Assembly (NCBI RefSeq): GCF_002154505.1
Contig: NZ_MUBM01000208.1
Coordinates: forward strand, 1-49,476
Source of the DNA: Streptomyces carpinensis
GTDB lineage: Bacteria > Actinomycetota > Actinomycetes > Streptomycetales > Streptomycetaceae
Direction of reading: 5' to 3'
DNA: 49,476 nucleotides
Below are positions 15,723-23,387 of the stretch, piece by piece (the first letter of the stretch is position 1; the number at the start of each line of letters is the position of its first letter). Made by a program: the position numbers and the translations under genes. Below the pieces are notes generated by a model that was not told the DNA's origin, did no database searches, and saw only the letters and a list, made by a program, of their open reading frames with translations.

Positions 15723-16663
15723 CGTCCCTTCCGCCGGCCGGCGCCGACGCGAACGGTCCGGACGGCCCGTACGATCCGGGTGACCCCGTCCGACCGGAAG
15801 GGCCCGGCAGCGCGGACGATCCGGGTGCCGCGGCGGCCCGGCTGACCGGTCGTCCGGTGACTGCGCGGCGCCGGCTGTCCTCGGCACTGACGGAAGTCAC
15901 GCTCGACGGCGGCCGGGTGGTGATGGTCAAGCGCGGCGACGGGCCGGGCGCGGTGCGCGCCGAGGCCGCGGGGCTGCGCTGGCTGGCCGCCGCCGGCGCC
16001 GTGGCGGTTCCCGCGGTGCACGGTCACGACGTGCAGTGGCTCGTGACGGACCGGGTCCTCGCAGGCTCGCCGAGCGCTCGGGCGGCGGTCCGGTTCGGCC
16101 GTGACCTCGCGGCGCTGCACTCCGCCGGGGCACCCGCGTTCGGGGCCCCTCCCCCAGGCGGCCCCGAGCAGGCGTACATCGGTCTCGCGCCCCTGCGGAA
16201 CGCGCCCGGCGACGACTGGCCGCGCTGGTACGCCGAGCACCGGGTGCTTCCGTACCTGCGTCGCGCGGTCGACGACGGCACGCTGCGCCCGGCCGAGGCG
16301 ACCGTGATCGAAGGTGTCCTGGACCGGCTGCCCGAGCTCGCCGGTCCCGCCGAGCCGCCCGCGCGGCTGCACGGCGACCTGTGGAACGGCAACGTGCTGT
16401 GGGGCGCCGACGGACAGGCATGGCTGATCGACCCGGCCGCGCACGGCGGGCACCGGGAGACCGACCTGGCGATGCTGCACCTGTTCGGCTGCCCGCATCT
16501 GGACCGGGTGCTGGACGGCTACCAGGAGGTGGCGCCGCTCGCCGACGGCTGGTCCGACCGCATCGGGCTGCACCAGCTCTTCCCGCTGCTGGTGCACACG
16601 GTGCTGTTCGGCCGCGGATACGCCCGCCAGGCGGTCGCGGCGGCCCGCGCCGCCGGCCGGTGA
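15719..16663 (+). CDS. Fructosamine/ribulosamine kinase family protein
   Basis: A 314-residue kinase of the FN3K family, which phosphorylates sugars attached to protein amino groups so that the adduct falls off. Visible motifs are VMVKRG (ATP lysine), RLHGDLWNGNVLW (catalytic loop, Asp in HGD) and LIDPAAHGGHRETDLAML (metal-binding DPA and the family-specific E-D pair). The first 45 residues are a Gly/Pro/Asp-rich extension absent from most homologues, so a start further in is possible; the GTG at 15719 was kept because it gives four-base coupling to ptpA. Cytoplasmic. Bacterial members usually prefer ribulosamine or erythrulosamine over fructosamine. Confidence 0.88.
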   Translation: MTSLPPAGADANGPDGPYDPGDPVRPEGPGSADDPGAAAARLTGRPVTARRRLSSALTEVTLDGGRVVMVKRGDGPGAVRAEAAGLRWLAAAGAVAVPAVHGHDVQWLVTDRVLAGSPSARAAVRFGRDLAALHSAGAPAFGAPPPGGPEQAYIGLAPLRNAPGDDWPRWYAEHRVLPYLRRAVDDGTLRPAEATVIEGVLDRLPELAGPAEPPARLHGDLWNGNVLWGADGQAWLIDPAAHGGHRETDLAMLHLFGCPHLDRVLDGYQEVAPLADGWSDRIGLHQLFPLLVHTVLFGRGYARQAVAAARAAGR

Positions 16664-16667
16664 TCCC

Positions 16668-17132
16668 TCACCCCTGGGCGCCCTCCACCAGCCGGGCGAG
16701 GTTGTCCAGGGCCATCCGGGTACCCAGTTCGTTGTCCTGGCGCGGGACGGCGTCGGGGATGCCCTCGTGCCGGATCACGACCTCCGTCCCGTCCTGCACC
16801 TCCGTGAGGGACGTGGTCATCGTCATCGTGCCGCCCAGCGCGTCGTCGTCGCTCTCGAACTCGATCACCTCGACCACGAGTTCGTCCGGCACCAGCCTCG
16901 CGAAACGGCCCCGGTAGGTGTCGGTGCGGGCGCCCGACTTCCCCGGGACCCCGGGGTCGTCGTAGGTGAGGGAGACGCGGAACCTGCCGCCCTCACGCGG
17001 ATCGAACTCGTGGACCCGGCCGGTCATGCCGTCGGGGACCCGCCATCCCGCCACCGCGTCCGGGTCGACGAGCACCCGGTACACGGCGGCGGGCGGCGCC
17101 TTCACGCGCCGTGAGACCGTCGTGGCGTACAT
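16668..17132 (-). CDS. SRPBCC/AHSA1-type ligand-binding domain protein
   Basis: A 154-residue single-domain protein with the START-like helix-grip fold. YATTVSRRVKAPPAAVYRVL at the N-terminus, WRVPDGMTGRVHEFDPREGG in the middle and RHEGIPDAVPRQDNE near the end are the usual landmarks of the activator-of-Hsp90-homology-1 (AHSA1) group (each quoted stretch is within the protein). Function of the bacterial forms is generally unknown; they bind hydrophobic ligands and many sit near ArsR regulators, which is not the case here. ATG at 17132, GGAGG about 14 bases upstream. Convergent with the kinase gene, four bases apart. Confidence 0.82.
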   Translation of the reverse strand: MYATTVSRRVKAPPAAVYRVLVDPDAVAGWRVPDGMTGRVHEFDPREGGRFRVSLTYDDPGVPGKSGARTDTYRGRFARLVPDELVVEVIEFESDDDALGGTMTMTTSLTEVQDGTEVVIRHEGIPDAVPRQDNELGTRMALDNLARLVEGAQG

Positions 17133-17627
17133 GGCAGCACCGTACTGCCTCCGGCGCCCGCCGCGGGGCTCACCGGGTGCGGCCGGCGAATGCGGTCTTC
17201 CGCCATGTCCTGGGGTTCGCGGCGACCGCCTTTGGTGTCGAGCCCATGCAGTCCGCGCCGGCGGCCGGCAGCCCATGACGTCCGGGCCGATGGTTGCGTC
17301 TGCGGCGTGTCGACTCGGCCATGAATGCCCTTTCTCGAACCGGCGACATCCGGGTGCCGTCTCACCGTCGCCCCGCACTGGGCGGCGGATGGTTCTCGCA
17401 TGAATGGGATGCATGACATACCGTCACATGGACTGAATCACAGCGCAGTTGACTCGGCGATGTCCCGATTTCGTCACCGACTTGCCCTGGCGTCGCACCC
17501 GTCCCTCGCCCGGCCCCCACGCATGCTAAGAAATACGGCGTCACAGGCATGCGGGCGTACCACGGGGGTGCGCCGCAGCGCATGCCGTCGCGGCCCGTGA
17601 GGGCCACAGGGGGAAAGGGATCACCGC
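17133..17627. other. Intergenic region, no convincing gene
   Basis: About 495 bases between the divergent SRPBCC and secreted-protein genes. Short open frames exist on both strands (for example 17325-17600 plus and 17362-17607 minus) but have rare-residue composition (many Cys, His, Met), no ribosome binding site and no family resemblance. Part of it (17390-17560) is locally less GC-rich, with TTGACT at 17451 and TAAGAAATAC at 17527, and probably carries promoters for the flanking genes. Confidence 0.5.
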
Positions 17628-18107
17628 GTGAACCGCACTCGCACGACCGTCGCAGCCCTGGCCGCAGCCGGGGTGGTCACCGCGGCCCAGCTGGGCCTGG
17701 CCGGCGCCGCCTCCGCGGCGCCCACCGTCACGACGCAGGGCTCGGGCTGCCCGATCGACATCGTCTACCCGACCCGGTTCTACGTGGACCACAACGGCTG
17801 GGTGACCAACGGCGGCCTGTACTTCGGCATCAAGAGCAAGACCAGCAAGAGCTTCAAGAAGGTCACCTTCACGATCACCAACGTCAGGAACCTGCGGTTC
17901 GGCTCGGCGACGGCCAAGGGCGGCCGGATCAGCCACAAGACGACACAGACCGTGTCGGTCTACAACTCCACCTTCAAGGGCAAGGCCAGCCTCGGCTTCA
18001 AGGTCCGCACCCACCTGCTGAGCACCCGGAGCTACAAGCTGAAGTTCACCCTTCACGGCTCCGGCTGGAACTGCGCGGTCAACCAGGGCACGTGGGGCTC
18101 GCGCTGA
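17628..18107 (+). CDS. Small secreted protein of unknown function
   Basis: A 159-residue exported protein. The signal peptide MNRTRTTVAALAAAGVVTAA continues to an AGAASAA cleavage site near residue 30. The mature domain of about 128 residues is rich in Lys, Thr, Gly and aromatic residues, with many alternating beta-strand patterns and two cysteines (SGCPID and WNCAVN) that could join the ends of a beta-sandwich. I do not recognise the family; similar calcium-free beta proteins of streptomycetes are annotated as hypothetical. GTG start with GGGGGAAAGGGA upstream. The basic surface implied by Lys-rich strands may suit binding to cell wall or anionic polymer. A strong terminator hairpin follows, so it is monocistronic. 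Confidence 0.8.
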   Translation: MNRTRTTVAALAAAGVVTAAQLGLAGAASAAPTVTTQGSGCPIDIVYPTRFYVDHNGWVTNGGLYFGIKSKTSKSFKKVTFTITNVRNLRFGSATAKGGRISHKTTQTVSVYNSTFKGKASLGFKVRTHLLSTRSYKLKFTLHGSGWNCAVNQGTWGSR

Positions 18108-18135
18108 TGCCCTCGCGGTCCTGAACGTTCCGCTT

Positions 18136-18168
18136 CCGGTGCCCCGGCCCACTCGGCCGGGGCACCGG
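18136..18168 (+). terminator. Intrinsic terminator hairpin after the secreted protein gene
   Basis: Arms CCGGTGCCCCGGCC (18136-18149) and GGCCGGGGCACCGG (18155-18168) are perfectly complementary over 14 bases with a five-base loop, 29 bases after the stop codon. No T-run, as usual for Streptomyces. Confidence 0.85.
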
Positions 18169-18312
18169 TGCGCACAGGCGGCGGGCGGCACGGACGGCCG
18201 TCCTGATCGACTCGGCACGGTACGACCGCGCACGCGGGGTAGGCTGCGAGTGCCGGAACCCTGCGCGCGACGTCACCCGTGCACCGGTGCGCCGCGGCGG
18301 GGAGAAGGGCGA

Positions 18313-19011
18313 GTGCGGATGGACTGGCGTGAGTTCGCCGAGGAGATGGCCCGGCTGGCCCGGCGCCTGCTGGCCCAGGAGTCACCGCAGACGACGCTCG
18401 ACGAGATCGTCTCGGCCGCGGTCGAACTGATCGACGGGTGCGAGGCGGCGGGTGTCCTTGCCGTAAGCAAGGGCCGCGCGGTGAGCCTGGCCGTGAGCGA
18501 GGACATGGTCAGGGAGTCCGACCGGCTGCAGGGAGAGCTGGGTGAGGGGCCCTGCTTCGACGCCGCCCGCCGGGTGGACGGCGAGCGGGTGTTCCGCATC
18601 GCCGACCTGAGCGAGCCGCAGCCCTCCTGGCCGCGGTACGCGCCCGCCGCCCGCGACCTGGGCATCGGCAGCATGATGGGCTTCCTGCTGTACACCGACG
18701 ACGAGGACTTCGGGGCGCTGGACTGCTACTCCGGTCACCCCGGCGCCTTCACGCCGGAGAGTGAGACGGCCGGCTGGCTGCTCGCCTCGCACGCCGCCGT
18801 GGCGCTGGCCGGCGCCCGGACCGTCGACCAGCTCGAACACGCCCTGGAGACCCGCCACGCCATCGGCGAGGCCATGGGCATGCTGCGGGAGCGCCACGGG
18901 CTCAGCGAGGACGACGCCTTCGCGGTGCTGCGCCGCATCTCCCAGCACCACAACGTCAAGCTCCGCGACGTCGCCCAGAACATCCGCGACACGGCGCAGC
19001 ACAAACCCTGA
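18313..19011 (+). CDS. GAF-ANTAR regulator
   Basis: A 232-residue cytoplasmic regulator. Residues about 15-165 form a GAF domain (GEGPCFDAARRVDGERVF in the core); residues about 170-230 form an ANTAR domain, an RNA-binding antiterminator module, recognisable in AIGEAMGMLRERHGLSEDDA followed by VLRRISQHHNVKLRDVA. The two-domain form binds a small-molecule or redox signal and controls termination at paired RNA hairpins. GTG at 18313 has GGAGAAGG at good spacing; an ATG at 18319 is the alternative. It is followed by 260 bases without a gene and then a SpoIIE-type phosphatase on the same strand. Confidence 0.88.
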   Translation: MRMDWREFAEEMARLARRLLAQESPQTTLDEIVSAAVELIDGCEAAGVLAVSKGRAVSLAVSEDMVRESDRLQGELGEGPCFDAARRVDGERVFRIADLSEPQPSWPRYAPAARDLGIGSMMGFLLYTDDEDFGALDCYSGHPGAFTPESETAGWLLASHAAVALAGARTVDQLEHALETRHAIGEAMGMLRERHGLSEDDAFAVLRRISQHHNVKLRDVAQNIRDTAQHKP

Positions 19012-19271
19012 CCGGGGCAACTGCACGACCCGGTCGAGACATTCGACCAGGTGGCCGGACGGGCGACAGCCGCCGCTCCTGCGCCGTCACCCGGACGTAC
19101 CAGGTCTGCGACATGACCCGCGGGGGCAGGGCGACGGCGACACGGCGTCACCTCCGCGGCGGGCCCGCCCCGACAGGCGCTCCAGCAGGTGCGAGAGCGG
19201 TCCGTCCGTCGCCCTCCCGAGAGGGTGTGACGAGCCTCGCCTCACGGGGCCCGGCAGTGTAGACATGGCTC

Positions 19272-22034
19272 ATGGTCCGACTCCCGAGTCGAACCGGCAC
19301 CCGGTCGACCAGTCGTCCCAGCGGTCAGCGCGTCGAGCAGACGCCTGGCCCGGCTCGGCGAGCGCGTGAGCGCGCCGAGCGGAGCCGTGCTGCGGGCGGC
19401 CGGTTCGCCAGGGCGCGGGCGGCGCTGCGGGGGCGCAACATCGCCGGACAGGTGTTCGTCCTGCAGGTCGTCATCGTGCTGCTGCTGGTGCTGGCGGCGG
19501 TGGTGGCGCTGGTGCTGCAGGTGCAGCGCGACACCACTCAGGAGGCCCGCAACAGGTCGCTCGCGGTCGCCGAGACCTTCGCCAACGCGCCGGGGACCCG
19601 CGAGGCGCTCGCCGCCCCCGACCCGACGGCGATCCTGCAACCGCGGGCAGAGGCCGCCCGTCGGGCGGCGCACGTCGACTTCATCGTCGTGATGAACACG
19701 AAGGGGGTCCGCTACACCCACCCCGTGCCGGCCCGTATCGGCGAGAAGTTCGTGGGCACCATCGAGCCCGCGCTGCGCGGCGGGACCGTCATCGAGGAGA
19801 TCCACGGGACCATAGGGCAGTTGGTGCAGGCCGTGGTGCCGGTCAAGGCGCCGAACGGCACGGTGGTGGGGTTGGTGGCGGCCGGCATCACCACCGAGAG
19901 CGTGGGCGGCCTCGCGGAGCGGCAGCTGCCCGTCGTGCTGGGCGCCGCGGCGGTCGGCCTGGCCCTGGCCACGGCGGGTACGGCGCTGGTCAGCCGGCGG
20001 TTGCTGCGTCAGACCCATGGGCTGGGACCGGGCGAGATGACCCGGATGTACGAGCACCACGACGCGGTGCTGCACTCGGTGCGGGAGGGTGTGATCATCG
20101 TCGGCGACGAGGGCGAACTGCTGCTCGCCAACGACGAGGCGCACCGACTGCTCGGCCTGCCGGCGGACGCGGAGCGACGGCGCGTGACGGATCTCGGCCT
20201 CGATCCGGACGTCGCCGGCCTGCTGGTCTCCGGGCGGGTCGCCACTGACGAGGTGCATCTGGTCGGCGACCGGCTGCTGGCGATCAACCAGCGGCCCACC
20301 GATCTGGAGGGCGGCCCGTCGGGCAGCGTGGCCACCCTGCGCGACTCCACGGAGCTGCGTGCGCTCTCCGGCCGCGCCGAGGTGGCCCGTGAGCGCCTGA
20401 GCCTGCTCTACGACGCCGGCGTGGGCGTCGGGACCACCCTGGACGTGACCCGGACCGCCGAGGAACTGGCCCGGGTGGTCGTGCCGCGGTTCGCGGACTT
20501 CGTGACCGTGGACCTGTACGACGCCGTGCTGCACGGCGCGGAGCCGGATCCGGGCGCGGCGCTGCGCCGTACGGCGGTCGGCGGGATCCGCGACGACGCC
20601 CCCCTGTACCCGGTGGGCAGCCAGATTCGTTTCGTCGCCTCCTCTCCGCAGGCGTCCAGCCTGCACACCCGGCGGCCGGTCCTGGAGCCCCGGCTGGAGG
20701 CGGCCCCGGGCTGGCGGGCGCAGGACGCGGAGCGCACCGGGCGGGTGGTGCAGTACGGCATCCACTCACTGATCACGGTGCCGGTGCGGGCCGGGTCCGT
20801 GGTGCTGGGCCTGGTCAGCTTCTGGCGGTCCGAGAAGGACGAGCCCTTCGACGCCGAGGAGCTGGCCCTGGCCGAGGAGCTGGTGGCGCGGGCCGCCGTC
20901 TCGATCGACAACGCCCGTCGCTACACGCGCGAGCACGGCATGGCGGTCACTCTGCAGCGCAGTCTGCTGCCGCGCAGTCTGCCCGAGCAGGGCGCCCTCG
21001 ACATCGCCTACCGGTACCTGCCCGCGCAGGCGGGCGTGGGCGGTGACTGGTTCGACGTCCTGCCGCTGTCCGGGGCCCGGGTCGCGCTCGTGGTGGGGGA
21101 CGTGGTGGGTCACGGGCTGCACGCCGCGGCGACCATGGGCCGGCTGCGGACCGCGGTGCACAACTTCTCCGCGCTGGACCTGCCGCCCGACGAACTGCTC
21201 GGGCTGCTGGACGAACTGGTCGGCCGCATCGACCAGGACGAGACGGCGGACGGCGCCAGCGCCCCCGTCATCGGCGCGACCTGTCTGTACGCGATCTACG
21301 ACCCGGTCTCCCGGCGTTGTGCCATGGCCCGTGCGGGTCATCCGCCGCCCGCCGTGATCCGGCCGGGGGGCGAGGTGGTGTTCGCGGACCTGCCCGCCGG
21401 TCCCCCGCTCGGACTGGGCGGGCTGCCGTTCGAGACGGCCGAACTGGAGCTCGCCGAGGGCAGTCGCCTGGTCCTGTACACCGACGGGCTCGTGGAGGAC
21501 CGGGAGCAGGACATCGACACCGGCCTGGAGGGACTGCGCGGCACGCTCGCCGTGGCCGGCGAGTCGCCCGAGGAGACGTGCCAGGCGGTGCTCGACGCCC
21601 GGCAGCCGTTCAGGCCGAGTGACGACATCGCGCTGCTCGTCGCGCGCACCCGGGCCCTGGGCCGGGACCGGGTCGCCGAGTGGGACGTACCGGCGGACCC
21701 GGCCGCCGTCGGGGACGTACGCGCCTCGGTGAGCCGGCGGCTGGCCGAGTGGGGGCTGGAGGAGCTGACGTTCACCACGGAGCTGATCCTGAGCGAACTG
21801 GTCACCAACGCGATCCGCTACGGCAGCACGCCCATCCGGGTGCGGGTGCTGCGTGAATCCACCCTGATCTGCGAGGTCTTCGACAGCAGCAACACCTCGC
21901 CGCATCTGCGGTACGCCACCACCACGGACGAGGGCGGCCGCGGCCTGTTCCTGGTGGCGCAGCTGGCCGAGCGCTGGGGCACCCGGTACACGTCAGGCGG
22001 CAAGGTCATCTGGGCGGAGCAGCCGCTGCACTGA
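19272..22034 (+). CDS. Membrane sensor with PAS, GAF, PP2C phosphatase and RsbW-like kinase domains
   Basis: A 920-residue fusion. In order: basic cytoplasmic tail (1-58), membrane segment 61-83, an extracellular CACHE-type sensor (about 85-215; FIVVMNTKGVRYTHP and PVKAPNGTVVGLVAAGI), membrane segment about 218-240, PAS (265-360), GAF (385-545), SpoIIE/PP2C phosphatase (565-770; GVGGDWFDVLPL, VVGDVVGHG, YTDGLVEDREQ) and a histidine-kinase-like ATPase (800-915; ELILSELVTNAIRYG, DEGGRGLFLVAQLAERWG). This combines both enzymes of a partner-switching circuit: a phosphatase that activates an anti-sigma-factor antagonist and a kinase/anti-sigma domain of the RsbW type. OsaC of S. coelicolor is the nearest architecture I know, though it lacks this exact sensor. 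Start at 19272 is tentative; no ribosome binding site is seen. Confidence 0.9.
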   Translation: MVRLPSRTGTRSTSRPSGQRVEQTPGPARRARERAERSRAAGGRFARARAALRGRNIAGQVFVLQVVIVLLLVLAAVVALVLQVQRDTTQEARNRSLAVAETFANAPGTREALAAPDPTAILQPRAEAARRAAHVDFIVVMNTKGVRYTHPVPARIGEKFVGTIEPALRGGTVIEEIHGTIGQLVQAVVPVKAPNGTVVGLVAAGITTESVGGLAERQLPVVLGAAAVGLALATAGTALVSRRLLRQTHGLGPGEMTRMYEHHDAVLHSVREGVIIVGDEGELLLANDEAHRLLGLPADAERRRVTDLGLDPDVAGLLVSGRVATDEVHLVGDRLLAINQRPTDLEGGPSGSVATLRDSTELRALSGRAEVARERLSLLYDAGVGVGTTLDVTRTAEELARVVVPRFADFVTVDLYDAVLHGAEPDPGAALRRTAVGGIRDDAPLYPVGSQIRFVASSPQASSLHTRRPVLEPRLEAAPGWRAQDAERTGRVVQYGIHSLITVPVRAGSVVLGLVSFWRSEKDEPFDAEELALAEELVARAAVSIDNARRYTREHGMAVTLQRSLLPRSLPEQGALDIAYRYLPAQAGVGGDWFDVLPLSGARVALVVGDVVGHGLHAAATMGRLRTAVHNFSALDLPPDELLGLLDELVGRIDQDETADGASAPVIGATCLYAIYDPVSRRCAMARAGHPPPAVIRPGGEVVFADLPAGPPLGLGGLPFETAELELAEGSRLVLYTDGLVEDREQDIDTGLEGLRGTLAVAGESPEETCQAVLDARQPFRPSDDIALLVARTRALGRDRVAEWDVPADPAAVGDVRASVSRRLAEWGLEELTFTTELILSELVTNAIRYGSTPIRVRVLRESTLICEVFDSSNTSPHLRYATTTDEGGRGLFLVAQLAERWGTRYTSGGKVIWAEQPLH

Positions 22035-22104
22035 CGTCTTGCGGCCTCATCTCGTTGAGTTCTACGAACTTCGTGCTCGGCCGATGCCCGTCCGTACGAT
22101 TTTC

Positions 22105-22128
22105 TGACAGTAAACCTTCCTTTTAGTC
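22105..22128. promoter_or_regulatory. Candidate chitosanase operator
   Basis: An AT-rich segment 42-65 bases before the chitosanase start. On the minus strand it contains AAAGGAAGGTTTACTG, which resembles from memory the GGAAAGTTT-type palindromes bound by the ROK regulator CsnR at Streptomyces chitosanase promoters. The symmetry here is imperfect, so this is a weak call. Confidence 0.35.
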
Positions 22129-22169
22129 GGTCCTGAGGGTCGACTGCCCGCCTCTCACTTGGAGCCCCC

Positions 22170-23012
22170 GTGGTGCATCCGAACCCCGGCACGGTCGTGC
22201 CGGCCGCTCTCTCCCGCCGTGCCGTCCTGGCTCTGATGGGCGCGTCCGTCGCCGCCGTCCCCCTGCTCGGCGCCCCGCGCGTGGCGGCGGCTTCGGTGGC
22301 GGCACCGGGCCTGGACGACCCGGCGAAGAAGGAGATCGCCATGCGGCTCGTGTCGAGCGCGGAGAACTCCTCGCTCGACTGGAAGGCGCAGTACAAGTAC
22401 ATCGAGGACGTCGGCGACGGCCGCGGCTACACCGTCGGGATCATCGGCTTCTGCTCGGGCACCGGCGACATGCTCAACCTGGTCCAGCTCTACGCCGACC
22501 GCAAGCCCGGCAATGTCCTGGCCAAGTACCTCCCGGCCCTGCGCCGGGTCGACGGCACCGACTCGCACGACGGGCTCGACCCGAGCCTCCCCGGCGACTG
22601 GCGCAAGGCGGCCAGGGACACGGCGTTCCAGCAGGCGCAGAACGACGAGCGGGACCGCGCCTACTTCGGCCCGGCCGTCCGTCAGGGCAAGGCGGACGGA
22701 CTGCGCGCACTCGGCCAGTTCGCCTACTACGACGCGATCGTGATGCACGGCGACGGCGACGACCCGACCAGCTTCCGGAACATCCGCGGGCGCGCCCTGC
22801 GCAGCGCCAAGCCACCGGCGCAGGGCGGCGACGAGGTGACGTACCTGGACGCGTTCCTGGACGCGCGGGTGTGGGCCATGAAGCAGGAGAATGCCCACAG
22901 CGAGACGAGCAGGGTCGACACCGGACAGCGGGTCTTCCTGCGCAAGCGCAACCTCGACCTGAACCCGCCGCTGGACTGGAAGGTGTACGGGGCCCCCTAC
23001 CACATCGGCTGA
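22170..23012 (+). CDS. csnA: Chitosanase, glycoside hydrolase family 46, secreted
   Basis: A 280-residue secreted enzyme that hydrolyses chitosan with inversion. A twin-arginine-type signal (LSRRAVLALMG, residues 14-24) ends near AAASVAAPG. The mature protein contains the family-46 catalytic pair: Glu65 in SSAENSS and Asp83 in EDVGDGRGYTVG, spaced 18 residues apart exactly as Glu22/Asp40 in the N174 enzyme. WDSHDGLD-like and QGKADGLRALGQFAYYDA segments also match. GTG codons at 22170 and 22173 are adjacent; GGAG at 22161-22164 fits either. No binding module, so this is the single-domain form. Own promoter upstream and a perfect palindromic terminator downstream. It would act outside the cell, feeding chito-oligosaccharides and protecting against chitosan. 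Confidence 0.95.
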   Translation: MVHPNPGTVVPAALSRRAVLALMGASVAAVPLLGAPRVAAASVAAPGLDDPAKKEIAMRLVSSAENSSLDWKAQYKYIEDVGDGRGYTVGIIGFCSGTGDMLNLVQLYADRKPGNVLAKYLPALRRVDGTDSHDGLDPSLPGDWRKAARDTAFQQAQNDERDRAYFGPAVRQGKADGLRALGQFAYYDAIVMHGDGDDPTSFRNIRGRALRSAKPPAQGGDEVTYLDAFLDARVWAMKQENAHSETSRVDTGQRVFLRKRNLDLNPPLDWKVYGAPYHIG

Positions 23013-23031
23013 CGCGGCCCTGCGGCCGCGG

Positions 23032-23055
23032 GCGCACCGGGCCGGCCCGGTGCGC
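23032..23055. terminator. Perfect palindrome, bidirectional terminator
   Basis: GCGCACCGGGCC (23032-23043) is followed immediately by its exact reverse complement GGCCCGGTGCGC (23044-23055). It lies between the convergent chitosanase gene and the small minus-strand gene, and can form a hairpin in either transcript. Confidence 0.8.
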
Positions 23056-23063
23056 ACCTGCCG

Positions 23064-23300
23064 TCAGCCGCCGCTCAGGCGGGTGCCCAGCAGTTGCTTG
23101 CCCAGCTCGGCACCCTTGCGGCTGTCCGCCTGGGCCTTGCGGAACAGTTCCACGACCTCGTTGTCCTTGTCCCGTTCCGCGTCCTGGATGTACTGCTCCA
23201 GACGCAGTGCGTTGCTCAGGCACGCCTCGACGTACCAGATGAGGTTGTAGTCCTTGTCCCGCGTACCAGTGATGTCACCGGTCTCGGTACCGCTCGTCAT
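23064..23300 (-). CDS. Small conserved protein of unknown function
   Basis: A 78-residue soluble protein with sequence MTSGTETGDITGTRDKDYN followed by a long amphipathic helical region: YVEACLSNALRLEQYIQDAE and VVELFRKAQADSRKGAELG. It looks like a helical hairpin reminiscent of small hydrophilic helper proteins; I recall near-identical unannotated proteins in other streptomycetes but no function. ATG at 23300 has an excellent GAGGAGGAG ribosome binding site; the frame continues upstream without conserved sequence. It is 87 bases downstream of the GH15 gene on the same strand, so it could be co-transcribed with it. Confidence 0.8.
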   Translation of the reverse strand: MTSGTETGDITGTRDKDYNLIWYVEACLSNALRLEQYIQDAERDKDNEVVELFRKAQADSRKGAELGKQLLGTRLSGG

Positions 23301-23387
23301 GCGGGTCTCCTCCTCGCACTGAGGTCTGCGACCTTCGTCTTCGGTGCCACGCCGGGTACCCTCGCCCGTCGCGGCACACACCCTGCG

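Noticed and set aside
17325..17600. Short open frames in the 17133-17627 gap
   Set aside because: Composition rich in Cys, His, Met and Arg, no ribosome binding site, no family likeness.
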